Origin: an uncultured Methanobrevibacter sp.
GTDB taxonomy: Archaea; Methanobacteriota; Methanobacteria; Methanobacteriales; Methanobacteriaceae
Length of the DNA: 8,416 nucleotides
Assembly: GCA_902795935.1 (NCBI GenBank)
Contig: CADBMS010000081.1
Span: forward strand, 1 to 8,416
Direction: 5' to 3'
Positions 1 through 5,991 of the stretch are shown here, piece after piece. Both the position numbers and the translations under genes were made by a program. Positions within the stretch are counted from its first letter, which is position 1. Every line of letters begins with the position of its first letter. The notes under the pieces are model-generated. The model made no database searches. It was not told where the DNA came from and was given only the letters and a program-made list of their open reading frames with translations.

Positions 1-87
1 AAAAAAACCTACAAATACACAGTAACCTACAAAGAAACAAAAAATTACAGATCTGCTACTAAAACAGGAAAAGTTAGAATAACATAA
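1..87 (+). CDS. C-terminal end of a probable Ig-like repeat surface (adhesin-like) protein, partial
   Basis: An open frame enters from the left edge and ends at TAA (85-87), leaving 28 residues. The tail is rich in Lys, Thr and Tyr, alternates like beta strands (YKYTVTYK, then NYRSATKTGK) and ends in VRIT. This resembles the last strands of the bacterial Ig-like (Big) repeats that make up the large adhesin-like surface proteins of gut Methanobacteriales. There is no start, signal peptide or anchor in view, so the assignment rests only on this short tail. It is followed within five bases by T-rich DNA that looks like an archaeal terminator, which supports a real gene end. It could also be the end of an unrelated basic protein. 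Confidence 0.55.
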   Translation, partial: KKTYKYTVTYKETKNYRSATKTGKVRIT

Positions 88-90
88 AAA

Positions 91-114
91 CTTTTCTTTT
101 TTCTCATTTTTTTT
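91..114 (+). terminator. Oligo-T terminator after the partial surface-protein gene
   Basis: A pyrimidine tract begins four bases after the TAA and contains a run of six T (97-102) and a run of eight T (107-114). Archaeal RNA polymerase terminates at runs of about five or more T on the coding strand without needing a hairpin, so this is a good candidate for the 3' end of the transcript. Confidence 0.6.
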
Positions 115-307
115 ATAACTTTAGGTCCTAAATTTGATGATAAATTTCCATTAAAAAAAAAGAAGTTAGAGATACTCATTTATAATAAATGCTTAATTTA
201 AAGAGTTTTTTGATTTTTAAAGGATAAATAAATAGTTAAATATTTTCTTAAATTAACAAGTAATTTAGCATATTATTTAAATAAAAAATTATTTTTAATA
301 TTTGACT

Positions 308-319
308 AAAAAAATAAAA
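308..319 (-). terminator. Oligo-T terminator after iorB
   Basis: On the minus strand this reads TTTT, A, TTTTTTT, starting about a dozen bases after the iorB stop codon. It fits the hairpin-independent oligo-U terminators of archaea. A second T9 tract lies further downstream at 161-153. Confidence 0.5.
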
Positions 320-331
320 GTTAAAATTATT

Positions 332-940
332 TTAAACAATAGATTCAAACCCTTGATTAAAAGCATTAAAATTAATATCAATACTTTTTTCTGGTAAATT
401 ATTTTTCATAGATTCAACAATTGCGTCTTTACTAATAGGGAAACTATCAACTGCACAAGCAGCACCCAACATAACCATATTCAATGAAAGAATATGGCCA
501 GCATCTAAAGCTATTTTTTCAGCAGCAATTGGGAAAACAAAATCTGAAGAATTTTCTAATTCAAGTATAATATCATCTAAATTAGGATATCTTTGATTAT
601 TAACAAAAATCGTTGATGGAATAATAGGTGAAGTATTAAAAATAATATAAGTATTTTTATTAACCTTATTCAGAGCACGAACAGCTTCAACAGGTTCAAA
701 TGCAAGTAAAATATCTGCATCACCATTAGGAATAATTGAACTATGAACATCACCAATCTTCAATTCAGTAGAAACAACTCCCCCTCTTTGAGACATACCA
801 TGAATTTCACTCATTGAAACATTAATTTCATCAGATATACTTGCTTCACCAATAACCATTGATGTTTTAATAATCCCTTGACCACCAACACCACAAATAT
901 AAATATTATATGTTAAACCATTATCATCAAAACCTACCAT
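332..940 (-). CDS. iorB: Indolepyruvate:ferredoxin oxidoreductase, beta subunit
   Basis: This 202-residue protein is the small subunit of the thiamine-dependent enzyme that oxidatively decarboxylates indolepyruvate and other aryl-2-oxo acids to aryl-acyl-CoA, reducing ferredoxin in the cytoplasm. In methanogens the reverse reaction may also serve aromatic amino acid synthesis from aryl acids. It carries the pyruvate ferredoxin oxidoreductase gamma-type domain over nearly its whole length, with the family signatures GVGGQGIIK (17-25) and SEIHGMSQRGG (44-54). Length is normal for IorB. The ATG at 940 is preceded by AGGATGTGAT, nine of ten matches to the anti-Shine-Dalgarno complement, which fixes the start. 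That site lies in the last codons and stop of iorA, six bases upstream, so the two genes form an operon and are probably translationally coupled. The gene ends before a T-tract. Confidence 0.93.
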   Translation of the reverse strand: MVGFDDNGLTYNIYICGVGGQGIIKTSMVIGEASISDEINVSMSEIHGMSQRGGVVSTELKIGDVHSSIIPNGDADILLAFEPVEAVRALNKVNKNTYIIFNTSPIIPSTIFVNNQRYPNLDDIILELENSSDFVFPIAAEKIALDAGHILSLNMVMLGAACAVDSFPISKDAIVESMKNNLPEKSIDINFNAFNQGFESIV

Positions 941-945
941 ATAAA

Positions 946-955
946 ATCACATCCT
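946..955 (-). promoter_or_regulatory. iorB ribosome binding site inside the end of iorA
   Basis: The minus strand reads AGGATGTGAT, differing from the ideal AGGAGGTGAT at one base, and is followed by TTTAT and the iorB ATG. The site includes the last two sense codons of iorA (AGG, ATG) and its TGA stop, so a ribosome finishing iorA sits on the iorB initiation site. Confidence 0.75.
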
Positions 956-2836
956 AGAGGCAATAGCTTTATTTTCACATAATTGAACACATACTGCACA
1001 TTTAACACACAAAGATTGATCAATTAAAACTTCACCCTTATTTTTATAAATAGCAGGACAAGCAAATTCACCAATACATTCATTACACTTAACACACTTC
1101 TTAGAATCTATTTGGATTTTAGCACGTTTAGAACTGCGTTTTTGAATCAAAGTACAAGGATGTCTAGATACTACTACAGCAACACCATCATGTTTAATAG
1201 CTTTTTCATAAACACTGACTGTCTTTTTAAGAACCTCTGGATTAACAGTTTCTACAAAATCAACACCACATGCATGTGCAATTTCTTCAATAGAAATTTG
1301 AGGTGCTTCATTCCCCATACCATCAAGAGGTAATCCTGGATTTGGTTGCCCTCCAGTCATTGCAGTAATTCTATTATCTAAAACTGTTAAAACAAATTTA
1401 TGGTTATTATGAACTGCATTTATTAAAGGAGGTATTCCTGAATGGAAAAATGTAGAATCTCCTAAAAAACTCATAATCTTTTGATTAGTAGCTTTTGAGA
1501 ATCCACAACTACTACCAACACTCGCACCCATAGCTAAAACCAAATCAACAGTTTTATAAGGTGATTCTATACCTAAAGTATAACATCCAATATCTGATGG
1601 AAAAATAACATCTTTTTCATCAATATTTAAATTTTTTATTGCTTTTTTAACAGCATAATAAGTTGAACGATGTGGACATCCTGGACATAATGTTGGAGGC
1701 CTATTAGGCAATTCCATATCAGCAGTCCTAACTTTTTTATCTGGTAAATTTAAATTAAGAATAGTGGAAATTGCATTTTGTAAAATATCCTGATTATATT
1801 CATAGGTCATAGGTAATGATTCATCTAATTTACCTTTAACCTCAACATTCAAATTATTCCTACCAACAATCCTTAATACTTCAGATTCCATTATAGGATC
1901 AACTTCTTCTGCAATTAAAACTTTATCTAAATCTTTAATAAAATTTAAAACAATATCATCTGGGAATGGATAAGTAAAACCTAATTTTAATATTGGAACA
2001 TCCAAATTTAAATCATTAATCACATCATAAGCATAATTGAAAGAACTACCCGATGAAATTATTCCCAATTCATTATTAAAACTAAAATTAAAAACTTCAT
2101 CATTTTTATAATAAAACTTATTTAATTCAGAATTATTAGTAAATTCATTTATATCTGCCATTTTTTCAACTAATTCTTTATGCATTCTCATTGAATTAAC
2201 AGGAACTGGAACATATTGTGATGGATTTTTTTCAAAACGACCTTTTTTATTTGCAGTGTCTTTTTTAGAACACTCATCTAATTCAACCACGCCTCTCATA
2301 TGAGATACTCTTGTTGTAGTTCTAACAATTATTGGAATATTATATTTTTCAGATAATTCAAAAGCTAATTTCATATAATCTTTAATTTCTTGAGGATTAG
2401 ATGGTTCTAATAATGGAACATTAGCTAATCTAGCATAATGACGGTTATCCTGCTCATTTTGTGAAGAAAACATTGAAGGATCATCAGCAGATAAAATTAC
2501 CATACCCCCATTCACAGTCACATAAGGAATACTGATAAATGAGTCTGATGCAACATTTAATCCAACATGTTTCATAAAAGCAAATGAACGTACACCTGAA
2601 AGAGATGCTGCTGCTGCAACTTCCATTGCTACTTTTTCATTAACTGAAAATTCAAAATATATTCCAGCATCTTTAGCCACCTTTGATAAAATATCCCCAA
2701 TTTCAGAAGATGGAGTTCCAGGATATGTGGCTGCTACAGATATTCCAGATTCTATTACGGCCCTAACTGCAGCTTCATTACCTAACATAAATAATTTTTC
2801 ACCAGGTTTACCCATAATGATATCATTAATATCCAT
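947..2836 (-). CDS. iorA: Indolepyruvate:ferredoxin oxidoreductase, alpha subunit
   Basis: Catalytic subunit (629 residues from the chosen start) of the aryl-2-oxo acid:ferredoxin oxidoreductase, partner of IorB. In order it has an N-terminal pyruvate ferredoxin oxidoreductase-type pyrimidine-binding domain (GNEA at 19-22, YPGTPSSE at 38-45), a linker domain, a thiamine diphosphate-binding domain (CPGCPHRS at 384-391; Mg/TPP motif GDS at 459-461 and LDN at 486-488, then TGGQ at 494-497), and a C-terminal ferredoxin domain. The ferredoxin part shows Cys 581, 584, 587 and 593 followed by Pro, and Cys 610, 613, 616 and 620, enough for two [4Fe-4S] clusters. The single fused chain and its length are typical of IorA. 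A GTG four codons upstream (2848) is in frame, but it lies within the AGGTGAT ribosome binding site, so ATG at 2836, seven bases after that site, is the better start. It is the first gene of the iorAB operon and is divergent from tfrB. Confidence 0.95.
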   Translation of the reverse strand: MDINDIIMGKPGEKLFMLGNEAAVRAVIESGISVAATYPGTPSSEIGDILSKVAKDAGIYFEFSVNEKVAMEVAAAASLSGVRSFAFMKHVGLNVASDSFISIPYVTVNGGMVILSADDPSMFSSQNEQDNRHYARLANVPLLEPSNPQEIKDYMKLAFELSEKYNIPIIVRTTTRVSHMRGVVELDECSKKDTANKKGRFEKNPSQYVPVPVNSMRMHKELVEKMADINEFTNNSELNKFYYKNDEVFNFSFNNELGIISSGSSFNYAYDVINDLNLDVPILKLGFTYPFPDDIVLNFIKDLDKVLIAEEVDPIMESEVLRIVGRNNLNVEVKGKLDESLPMTYEYNQDILQNAISTILNLNLPDKKVRTADMELPNRPPTLCPGCPHRSTYYAVKKAIKNLNIDEKDVIFPSDIGCYTLGIESPYKTVDLVLAMGASVGSSCGFSKATNQKIMSFLGDSTFFHSGIPPLINAVHNNHKFVLTVLDNRITAMTGGQPNPGLPLDGMGNEAPQISIEEIAHACGVDFVETVNPEVLKKTVSVYEKAIKHDGVAVVVSRHPCTLIQKRSSKRAKIQIDSKKCVKCNECIGEFACPAIYKNKGEVLIDQSLCVKCAVCVQLCENKAIASRM

Positions 2837-2843
2837 ATAATTA

Positions 2844-2850
2844 ATCACCT
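2844..2850 (-). promoter_or_regulatory. iorA ribosome binding site (decides the start)
   Basis: The minus strand reads AGGTGAT, a perfect seven-base match to the archaeal 16S 3' end complement, with seven bases (TAATTAT) before the ATG at 2836. The upstream in-frame GTG at 2848-2846 is part of this motif and would have no binding site of its own at a sensible distance. Confidence 0.8.
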
Positions 2851-2920
2851 GTCTTAATTTTTTTATTATTTCTTTTCTTTGATTAATTAATCATACTTAA
2901 AATCAAAAAAAATTTTAGTT

Positions 2921-2929
2921 TATATTAAA
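2921..2929 (-). promoter_or_regulatory. Possible TATA box for iorAB
   Basis: The minus strand reads TTTAATATA, followed by AAC. A transcription start about 25 bases downstream would leave a leader of about 60 bases before the iorA ATG. The surrounding DNA is so AT-rich that this is only a candidate. The minus-strand reading of 2986-2996 (TTTTTATATAC) is a stronger match but would give a leader of about 130 bases. Confidence 0.25.
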
Positions 2930-2951
2930 AATCAATTTATATAATGTCTAA

Positions 2952-2977
2952 AATAATATAATAATATAATATAATAT
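2952..2977. repeat. Short AATAT-type tandem repeat in the divergent promoter region
   Basis: AAT and AATAT units alternate across about 26 bases with no G or C. It sits midway between the divergent iorA and tfrB genes, immediately to the left of the best TATA-like element. It could be a flexible or easily melted spacer, or chance in AT-rich DNA. Confidence 0.5.
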
Positions 2978-2985
2978 TCTTTAAG

Positions 2986-2995
2986 TATATAAAAA
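2986..2995 (+). promoter_or_regulatory. Candidate TATA box for tfrB
   Basis: The sequence TATATAAAAA is a good archaeal TATA match. A start about 25 bases downstream (near 3015) would give a leader of about 40 bases that keeps the GGAG ribosome binding site at 3044-3047. An alternative, TTATATAAA at 3016-3024, would place the start on top of that site and is less attractive. The element is nearly symmetrical, so it could also serve iorA on the other strand. Confidence 0.4.
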
Positions 2996-3056
2996 GAATA
3001 GCCATAATTTTATAATTATATAAAGTGCCTAGTTTAAAATTCTGGAGAACATATTC

Positions 3057-4547
3057 ATGATAAATGTAAAAGTTCTAAGGTTCAATCCTGAAACAGATGA
3101 TAAATCATATATTGAATCATATAACATTGAAATAAACGAAAATACTAAAATTTTAGATGTTTTAAATTTAATAAATGAAAAATATGATGCAGAAATAGCA
3201 TTTAGAAGTTCTTGTAGAGCAGGACAGTGCGGATCTTGCGCCATCAAAGTTAATGGTGAAGTAGCTCTTGCTTGTAAAGCAGTTATTAAAGAGGACACAT
3301 TACTTGAACCTATTGATTTACCAGTTATTAAAGATTTAATTGTTAATAGAAGCGGAATTGATGAAAAAGTTTCTAAAATGAAATTATTTTTAGAAAAAAA
3401 TGAAATTGAAAATGATAAACCAGAAATTATTTCTCCAGAAAAATGTATTAATACTAAAAAAATTCGTAACTGTATTGAATGTTATTCATGTTTATCTTCA
3501 TGCCCCGTGATAAAAGAAAGTGAAGAATATCTTGGCCCATATTTCATGAGATATTTATCTAAATTTGCATTAGACCCTAGAGATGGAGGTGAACGTGCAA
3601 AAGAAGGTTTTGATAGTGGATTATATTGTTGTACCAGTTGTGGTAAATGTGCAGAAGTTTGCCCTAAAGAAATTTTGATTCCAGGCAATGCTATTGAAAA
3701 ACTTAGATTAATTGCATGTGAAGAAAATATTGGACCATTAGAAGCACATAAAAACCTTAAAGAAACTATTTTAAACACTAACCGTTCAGTTAGTAAACTA
3801 GATGAAAGTTTCATTGAATATATTCAAAAAACTGGAAAAATTGATAAAAATTCTAAAATTGCATTTTTCACAGGGTGTTTAGTTGATTATAGAATGCAAA
3901 AAATAGGTAAAGCTTTAATAAATATATTAGAACAAGAAGGAATTAAAGTTGATGTTCCAATTAATCAAGTATGTTGTGGCTCACCTATGATTCGTACAGG
4001 CTATCTTGATGTAGCCGAAAAAATATCTAAAACTAATATTGAAACATTTAAAAATTATGATTTAATTTTAACAGTTTGTGCAGGCTGTGGAGCTACTCTT
4101 AAAAATGATTACAAGGCAAAATTTGGTGTTAATTTTAATGTTATGGATATTAGTGAATTTTTATTTGATAAATTAAATTTATCTGATTCTAAAGAGGTTA
4201 ACATGCGTGTTACTTACCATGATCCCTGCCACCTTAATCGCGGACAAAATATCTCTAGGGAACCACGTTCTATTTTAAATCAAATTAAAGGTTTGGATTT
4301 TATTGAAATGAAAAAACCTAATCAATGTTGTGGTTCTGGAGGTGGTGTTAAATCAGGCCACCCTGAAATTGCTGCTAGTTTAGGTGAAAAAAAAGCTGAA
4401 ATGATTAAAGATACTGATGCTGATGCAGTAATCACAATATGTCCATTTTGCCAAATTCATATAAAAGATTCTTTAAATGATGCTGGTTTAGATGATATTA
4501 AAGTTATGAATATTTTAGAGTTATTAGAACTAGCTTATGAAAAATAA
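3057..4547 (+). CDS. tfrB: CoM/CoB thiol:fumarate reductase, iron-sulfur/HdrB-like subunit B
   Basis: This 496-residue protein matches TfrB, which with flavoprotein TfrA reduces fumarate to succinate while oxidising coenzymes M and B to the heterodisulfide. The N-terminal part resembles succinate dehydrogenase/fumarate reductase subunit B: a plant-type [2Fe-2S] site (Cys 53, 58, 61, 73), then two complete four-Cys motifs (139, 142, 145, 149 and 192, 195, 198, 202, each ending in Pro). The C-terminal part resembles HdrB, with two cysteine-rich CCG domains (Cys 274, 306-307, 341, 344 and Cys 391, 424-425, 462, 465) that would form the heterodisulfide-handling site. All expected cysteines are present, so the gene appears intact. 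GGAG nine bases before the ATG supports the start. TfrA is not nearby in this window. The gene is divergent from iorAB, and the TrmJ-like gene begins 24 bases downstream. Confidence 0.93.
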   Translation: MINVKVLRFNPETDDKSYIESYNIEINENTKILDVLNLINEKYDAEIAFRSSCRAGQCGSCAIKVNGEVALACKAVIKEDTLLEPIDLPVIKDLIVNRSGIDEKVSKMKLFLEKNEIENDKPEIISPEKCINTKKIRNCIECYSCLSSCPVIKESEEYLGPYFMRYLSKFALDPRDGGERAKEGFDSGLYCCTSCGKCAEVCPKEILIPGNAIEKLRLIACEENIGPLEAHKNLKETILNTNRSVSKLDESFIEYIQKTGKIDKNSKIAFFTGCLVDYRMQKIGKALINILEQEGIKVDVPINQVCCGSPMIRTGYLDVAEKISKTNIETFKNYDLILTVCAGCGATLKNDYKAKFGVNFNVMDISEFLFDKLNLSDSKEVNMRVTYHDPCHLNRGQNISREPRSILNQIKGLDFIEMKKPNQCCGSGGGVKSGHPEIAASLGEKKAEMIKDTDADAVITICPFCQIHIKDSLNDAGLDDIKVMNILELLELAYEK

Positions 4548-4571
4548 TTTTTATAATATGGATGTTTATTA

Positions 4572-5288
4572 ATGGATTTTTTAAAAGAAAATATTTATAT
4601 CGTGTTTATTGAAGCTGAAACAGCAGGAAATATTGGTTTTTTAGCTAGAGCGATGAAAAATTTTGGTTTACATAAACTTGTCTTAATTAATCCTTGTGAA
4701 TTAAAAGAAGAATCATATTTTCAAGCAATGCATGCTAAAGAATTAGTTTACAACGCTAAAATTTATCCAACATTAAATAAATTTTTAAAAACTGAACCTA
4801 TGGATTTTATTATTGGCACTAGTGGAGTTCCAGGAGGAAGTTATAATTTAGCACGTATTCCACTAAAACCAGAACAATTAACCAATAATATGCGAATTAA
4901 TGGTAAAATATGCATCTTATTTGGTCGTGAAGGCAATGGTTTAAATAACAATGAAATTGATAAATGTGATGTTTTAGTTAGTATTCCTACAGATGATGAA
5001 TATCCAATCATGAATATTAGTCATGCTGGAGCTGTTATTTTCTATGAATTATTTAAAAATAAACATGAATTTAATGTACCGGGTATTGAAGAAGCTTCTT
5101 TAATTGAAAAAGAATATGTTACAAAAGAAATGGAAAAAATGATTAATAAATTAACTATTCCTCAACATAAAAAGAATAATGGCATTAAAACTTTTAAAAA
5201 TATTTTAGGTCGTGCCTTTGTCACAGGTCGTGAAGCACATACACTAATTGGTGTTTTCCGTAGAATGAATGAACTAATAAAAAAATGA
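4572..5288 (+). CDS. trmJ: TrmJ-like SPOUT tRNA 2'-O-methyltransferase
   Basis: This 238-residue protein is of the SpoU/TrmH (SPOUT, trefoil-knot) class that methylates ribose 2'-OH in RNA using S-adenosylmethionine. The three family motifs are clear: motif 1 ETAGNIGFLARAMKNFG (16-32, with the conserved Asn20 and Arg26), motif 2 LFGREGNGL (116-124) and motif 3 PIMNISHAGA (145-154), which together build the cofactor-binding knot. The arrangement without an N-terminal substrate domain, plus a helical C-terminal extension (about 165-238), is that of TrmJ, which in archaea makes 2'-O-methylcytidine at tRNA position 32. The substrate is inferred from the family. A weak GGATG at 4560-4564 precedes the ATG by seven bases. 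It follows tfrB after 24 bases, with only a T5 between them (4548-4552), so readthrough is likely. Confidence 0.85.
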   Translation: MDFLKENIYIVFIEAETAGNIGFLARAMKNFGLHKLVLINPCELKEESYFQAMHAKELVYNAKIYPTLNKFLKTEPMDFIIGTSGVPGGSYNLARIPLKPEQLTNNMRINGKICILFGREGNGLNNNEIDKCDVLVSIPTDDEYPIMNISHAGAVIFYELFKNKHEFNVPGIEEASLIEKEYVTKEMEKMINKLTIPQHKKNNGIKTFKNILGRAFVTGREAHTLIGVFRRMNELIKK

Positions 5289-5358
5289 CTTAATATATTA
5301 AAAAAACAGATATTTTACTAATACAAATTAATATTATTAAAAAAAGGGTGTTAGTCTA

Positions 5359-5955
5359 ATGGCAATTTTAAGTGATAGAGATATAAAAAAATATTTAAAG
5401 GAAGGATTAATTGTTATTAATCCATTAGATGATTTTGAACATCAAATTCAACCATCATCTGTTGATTTAAAAATTGGATCCGAATTTAAAACGTTTCAGA
5501 TTATTAGTAAACCCTGTATTGACCCTAAAGATCAGATAGACATTGATTCATATATGCAATCATTCCATATTGGTGAAAATGAATCATTCATAATCCATCC
5601 TGGTGAATTTGCATTAGCAACTACTTTAGAAAAAGTACATGTTCCAAACAACCTTGTTGCACGTGTTGAAGGTCGATCATCCATGGGACGTTTAGGTATT
5701 ACTATGCATGTTACCGCAGGTTTTATTGATCCAGGTTTTCAAGGCAATATTACTTTAGAAATTTCCAATATTGGTAAAATGCCAGTTGCACTATACCCTG
5801 GTCAAAGAGTGTGCCAAATTGTTTTTGAAACTATGACTTCACCCTCAGAGATTCCTTATGGCCACCCTTCAAGAAACAGTAAATATATGGGTCAAACTAG
5901 GCCTGAAAGTAGTCGTATTAAAAATGATTATGAAATTAAAGAAAATAAAATTTAA
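5359..5955 (+). CDS. dcd: dCTP deaminase (possibly bifunctional dCTP deaminase/dUTPase)
   Basis: This 198-residue trimer-type enzyme converts dCTP to dUTP, and possibly on to dUMP, supplying dTMP synthesis. The active-site motif VEGRSSMGRLGI (103-114) gives Arg106, Ser107, Ser108 and Arg111, and Glu134 in ITLEIS is the expected catalytic glutamate. These align with E. coli Arg110, Ser111, Ser112, Arg115 and Glu138 at a constant offset of four. The segment TAGFIDPGF (119-127) and the tail PYG...SKYMGQ...SR are like the bifunctional enzymes of M. jannaschii (TAGWIDAGF) and M. tuberculosis, not E. coli (TAHRIDPGW); these comparisons are from memory. GGGTG at 5346-5350 lies eight bases before the ATG. 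The 70-base gap upstream contains an AT-rich stretch near 5292-5300 that might be its own promoter. Confidence 0.92.
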   Translation: MAILSDRDIKKYLKEGLIVINPLDDFEHQIQPSSVDLKIGSEFKTFQIISKPCIDPKDQIDIDSYMQSFHIGENESFIIHPGEFALATTLEKVHVPNNLVARVEGRSSMGRLGITMHVTAGFIDPGFQGNITLEISNIGKMPVALYPGQRVCQIVFETMTSPSEIPYGHPSRNSKYMGQTRPESSRIKNDYEIKENKI

Positions 5956-5970
5956 TTAAGAGTGCTTTAA

Positions 5971-5977
5971 TTTTTTT
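5971..5977 (+). terminator. T7 tract between dcd and glyS, possible terminator
   Basis: A run of seven T lies 15 bases after the dcd stop and directly before the AGAGGT ribosome binding site of glyS. By archaeal rules it could end dcd transcripts, fully or in part. Because no room for a glyS promoter exists between it and the glyS start, it would more likely act as a partial terminator or be tolerated. Confidence 0.3.
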
Positions 5978-5991
5978 AGAGGTATTTATTT

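Larger units (their letters stand above)
88..331. other. Convergent intergenic region, no gene seen
   Basis: These 244 bases lie between the ends of two converging genes and are almost entirely A and T. I see no reading frame with a ribosome binding site and no tRNA or stable RNA fold. The content is T-tracts serving both strands plus a small repeat cluster at 120-147: TTTAGG and CCTAAA as an inverted repeat around one T, then two copies of TAAATTT at 129-135 and 141-147. A run of nine A at 153-161 reads as T9 on the minus strand and could be a backup terminator for iorB. Confidence 0.6.

Noticed and set aside
1112..1333. Plus-strand frame of 73 codons
   Set aside because: It is antisense to the conserved thiamine-binding and ferredoxin part of iorA and resembles no known protein.
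2837..3056. Small RNA gene or riboswitch in the divergent spacer
   Set aside because: The 220 bases are nearly free of G and C, so no stable fold or known aptamer core can be seen; promoter elements explain the space.
3029..3298. Minus-strand frame overlapping the start of tfrB and the promoter region
   Set aside because: It runs antisense through the [2Fe-2S] domain of tfrB, whose four cysteines are intact; the frame is a by-product of that coding sequence.
3482..3814. Minus-strand frame of 110 codons within tfrB
   Set aside because: It covers the two four-cysteine motifs of tfrB on the opposite strand and shows no domain of its own.
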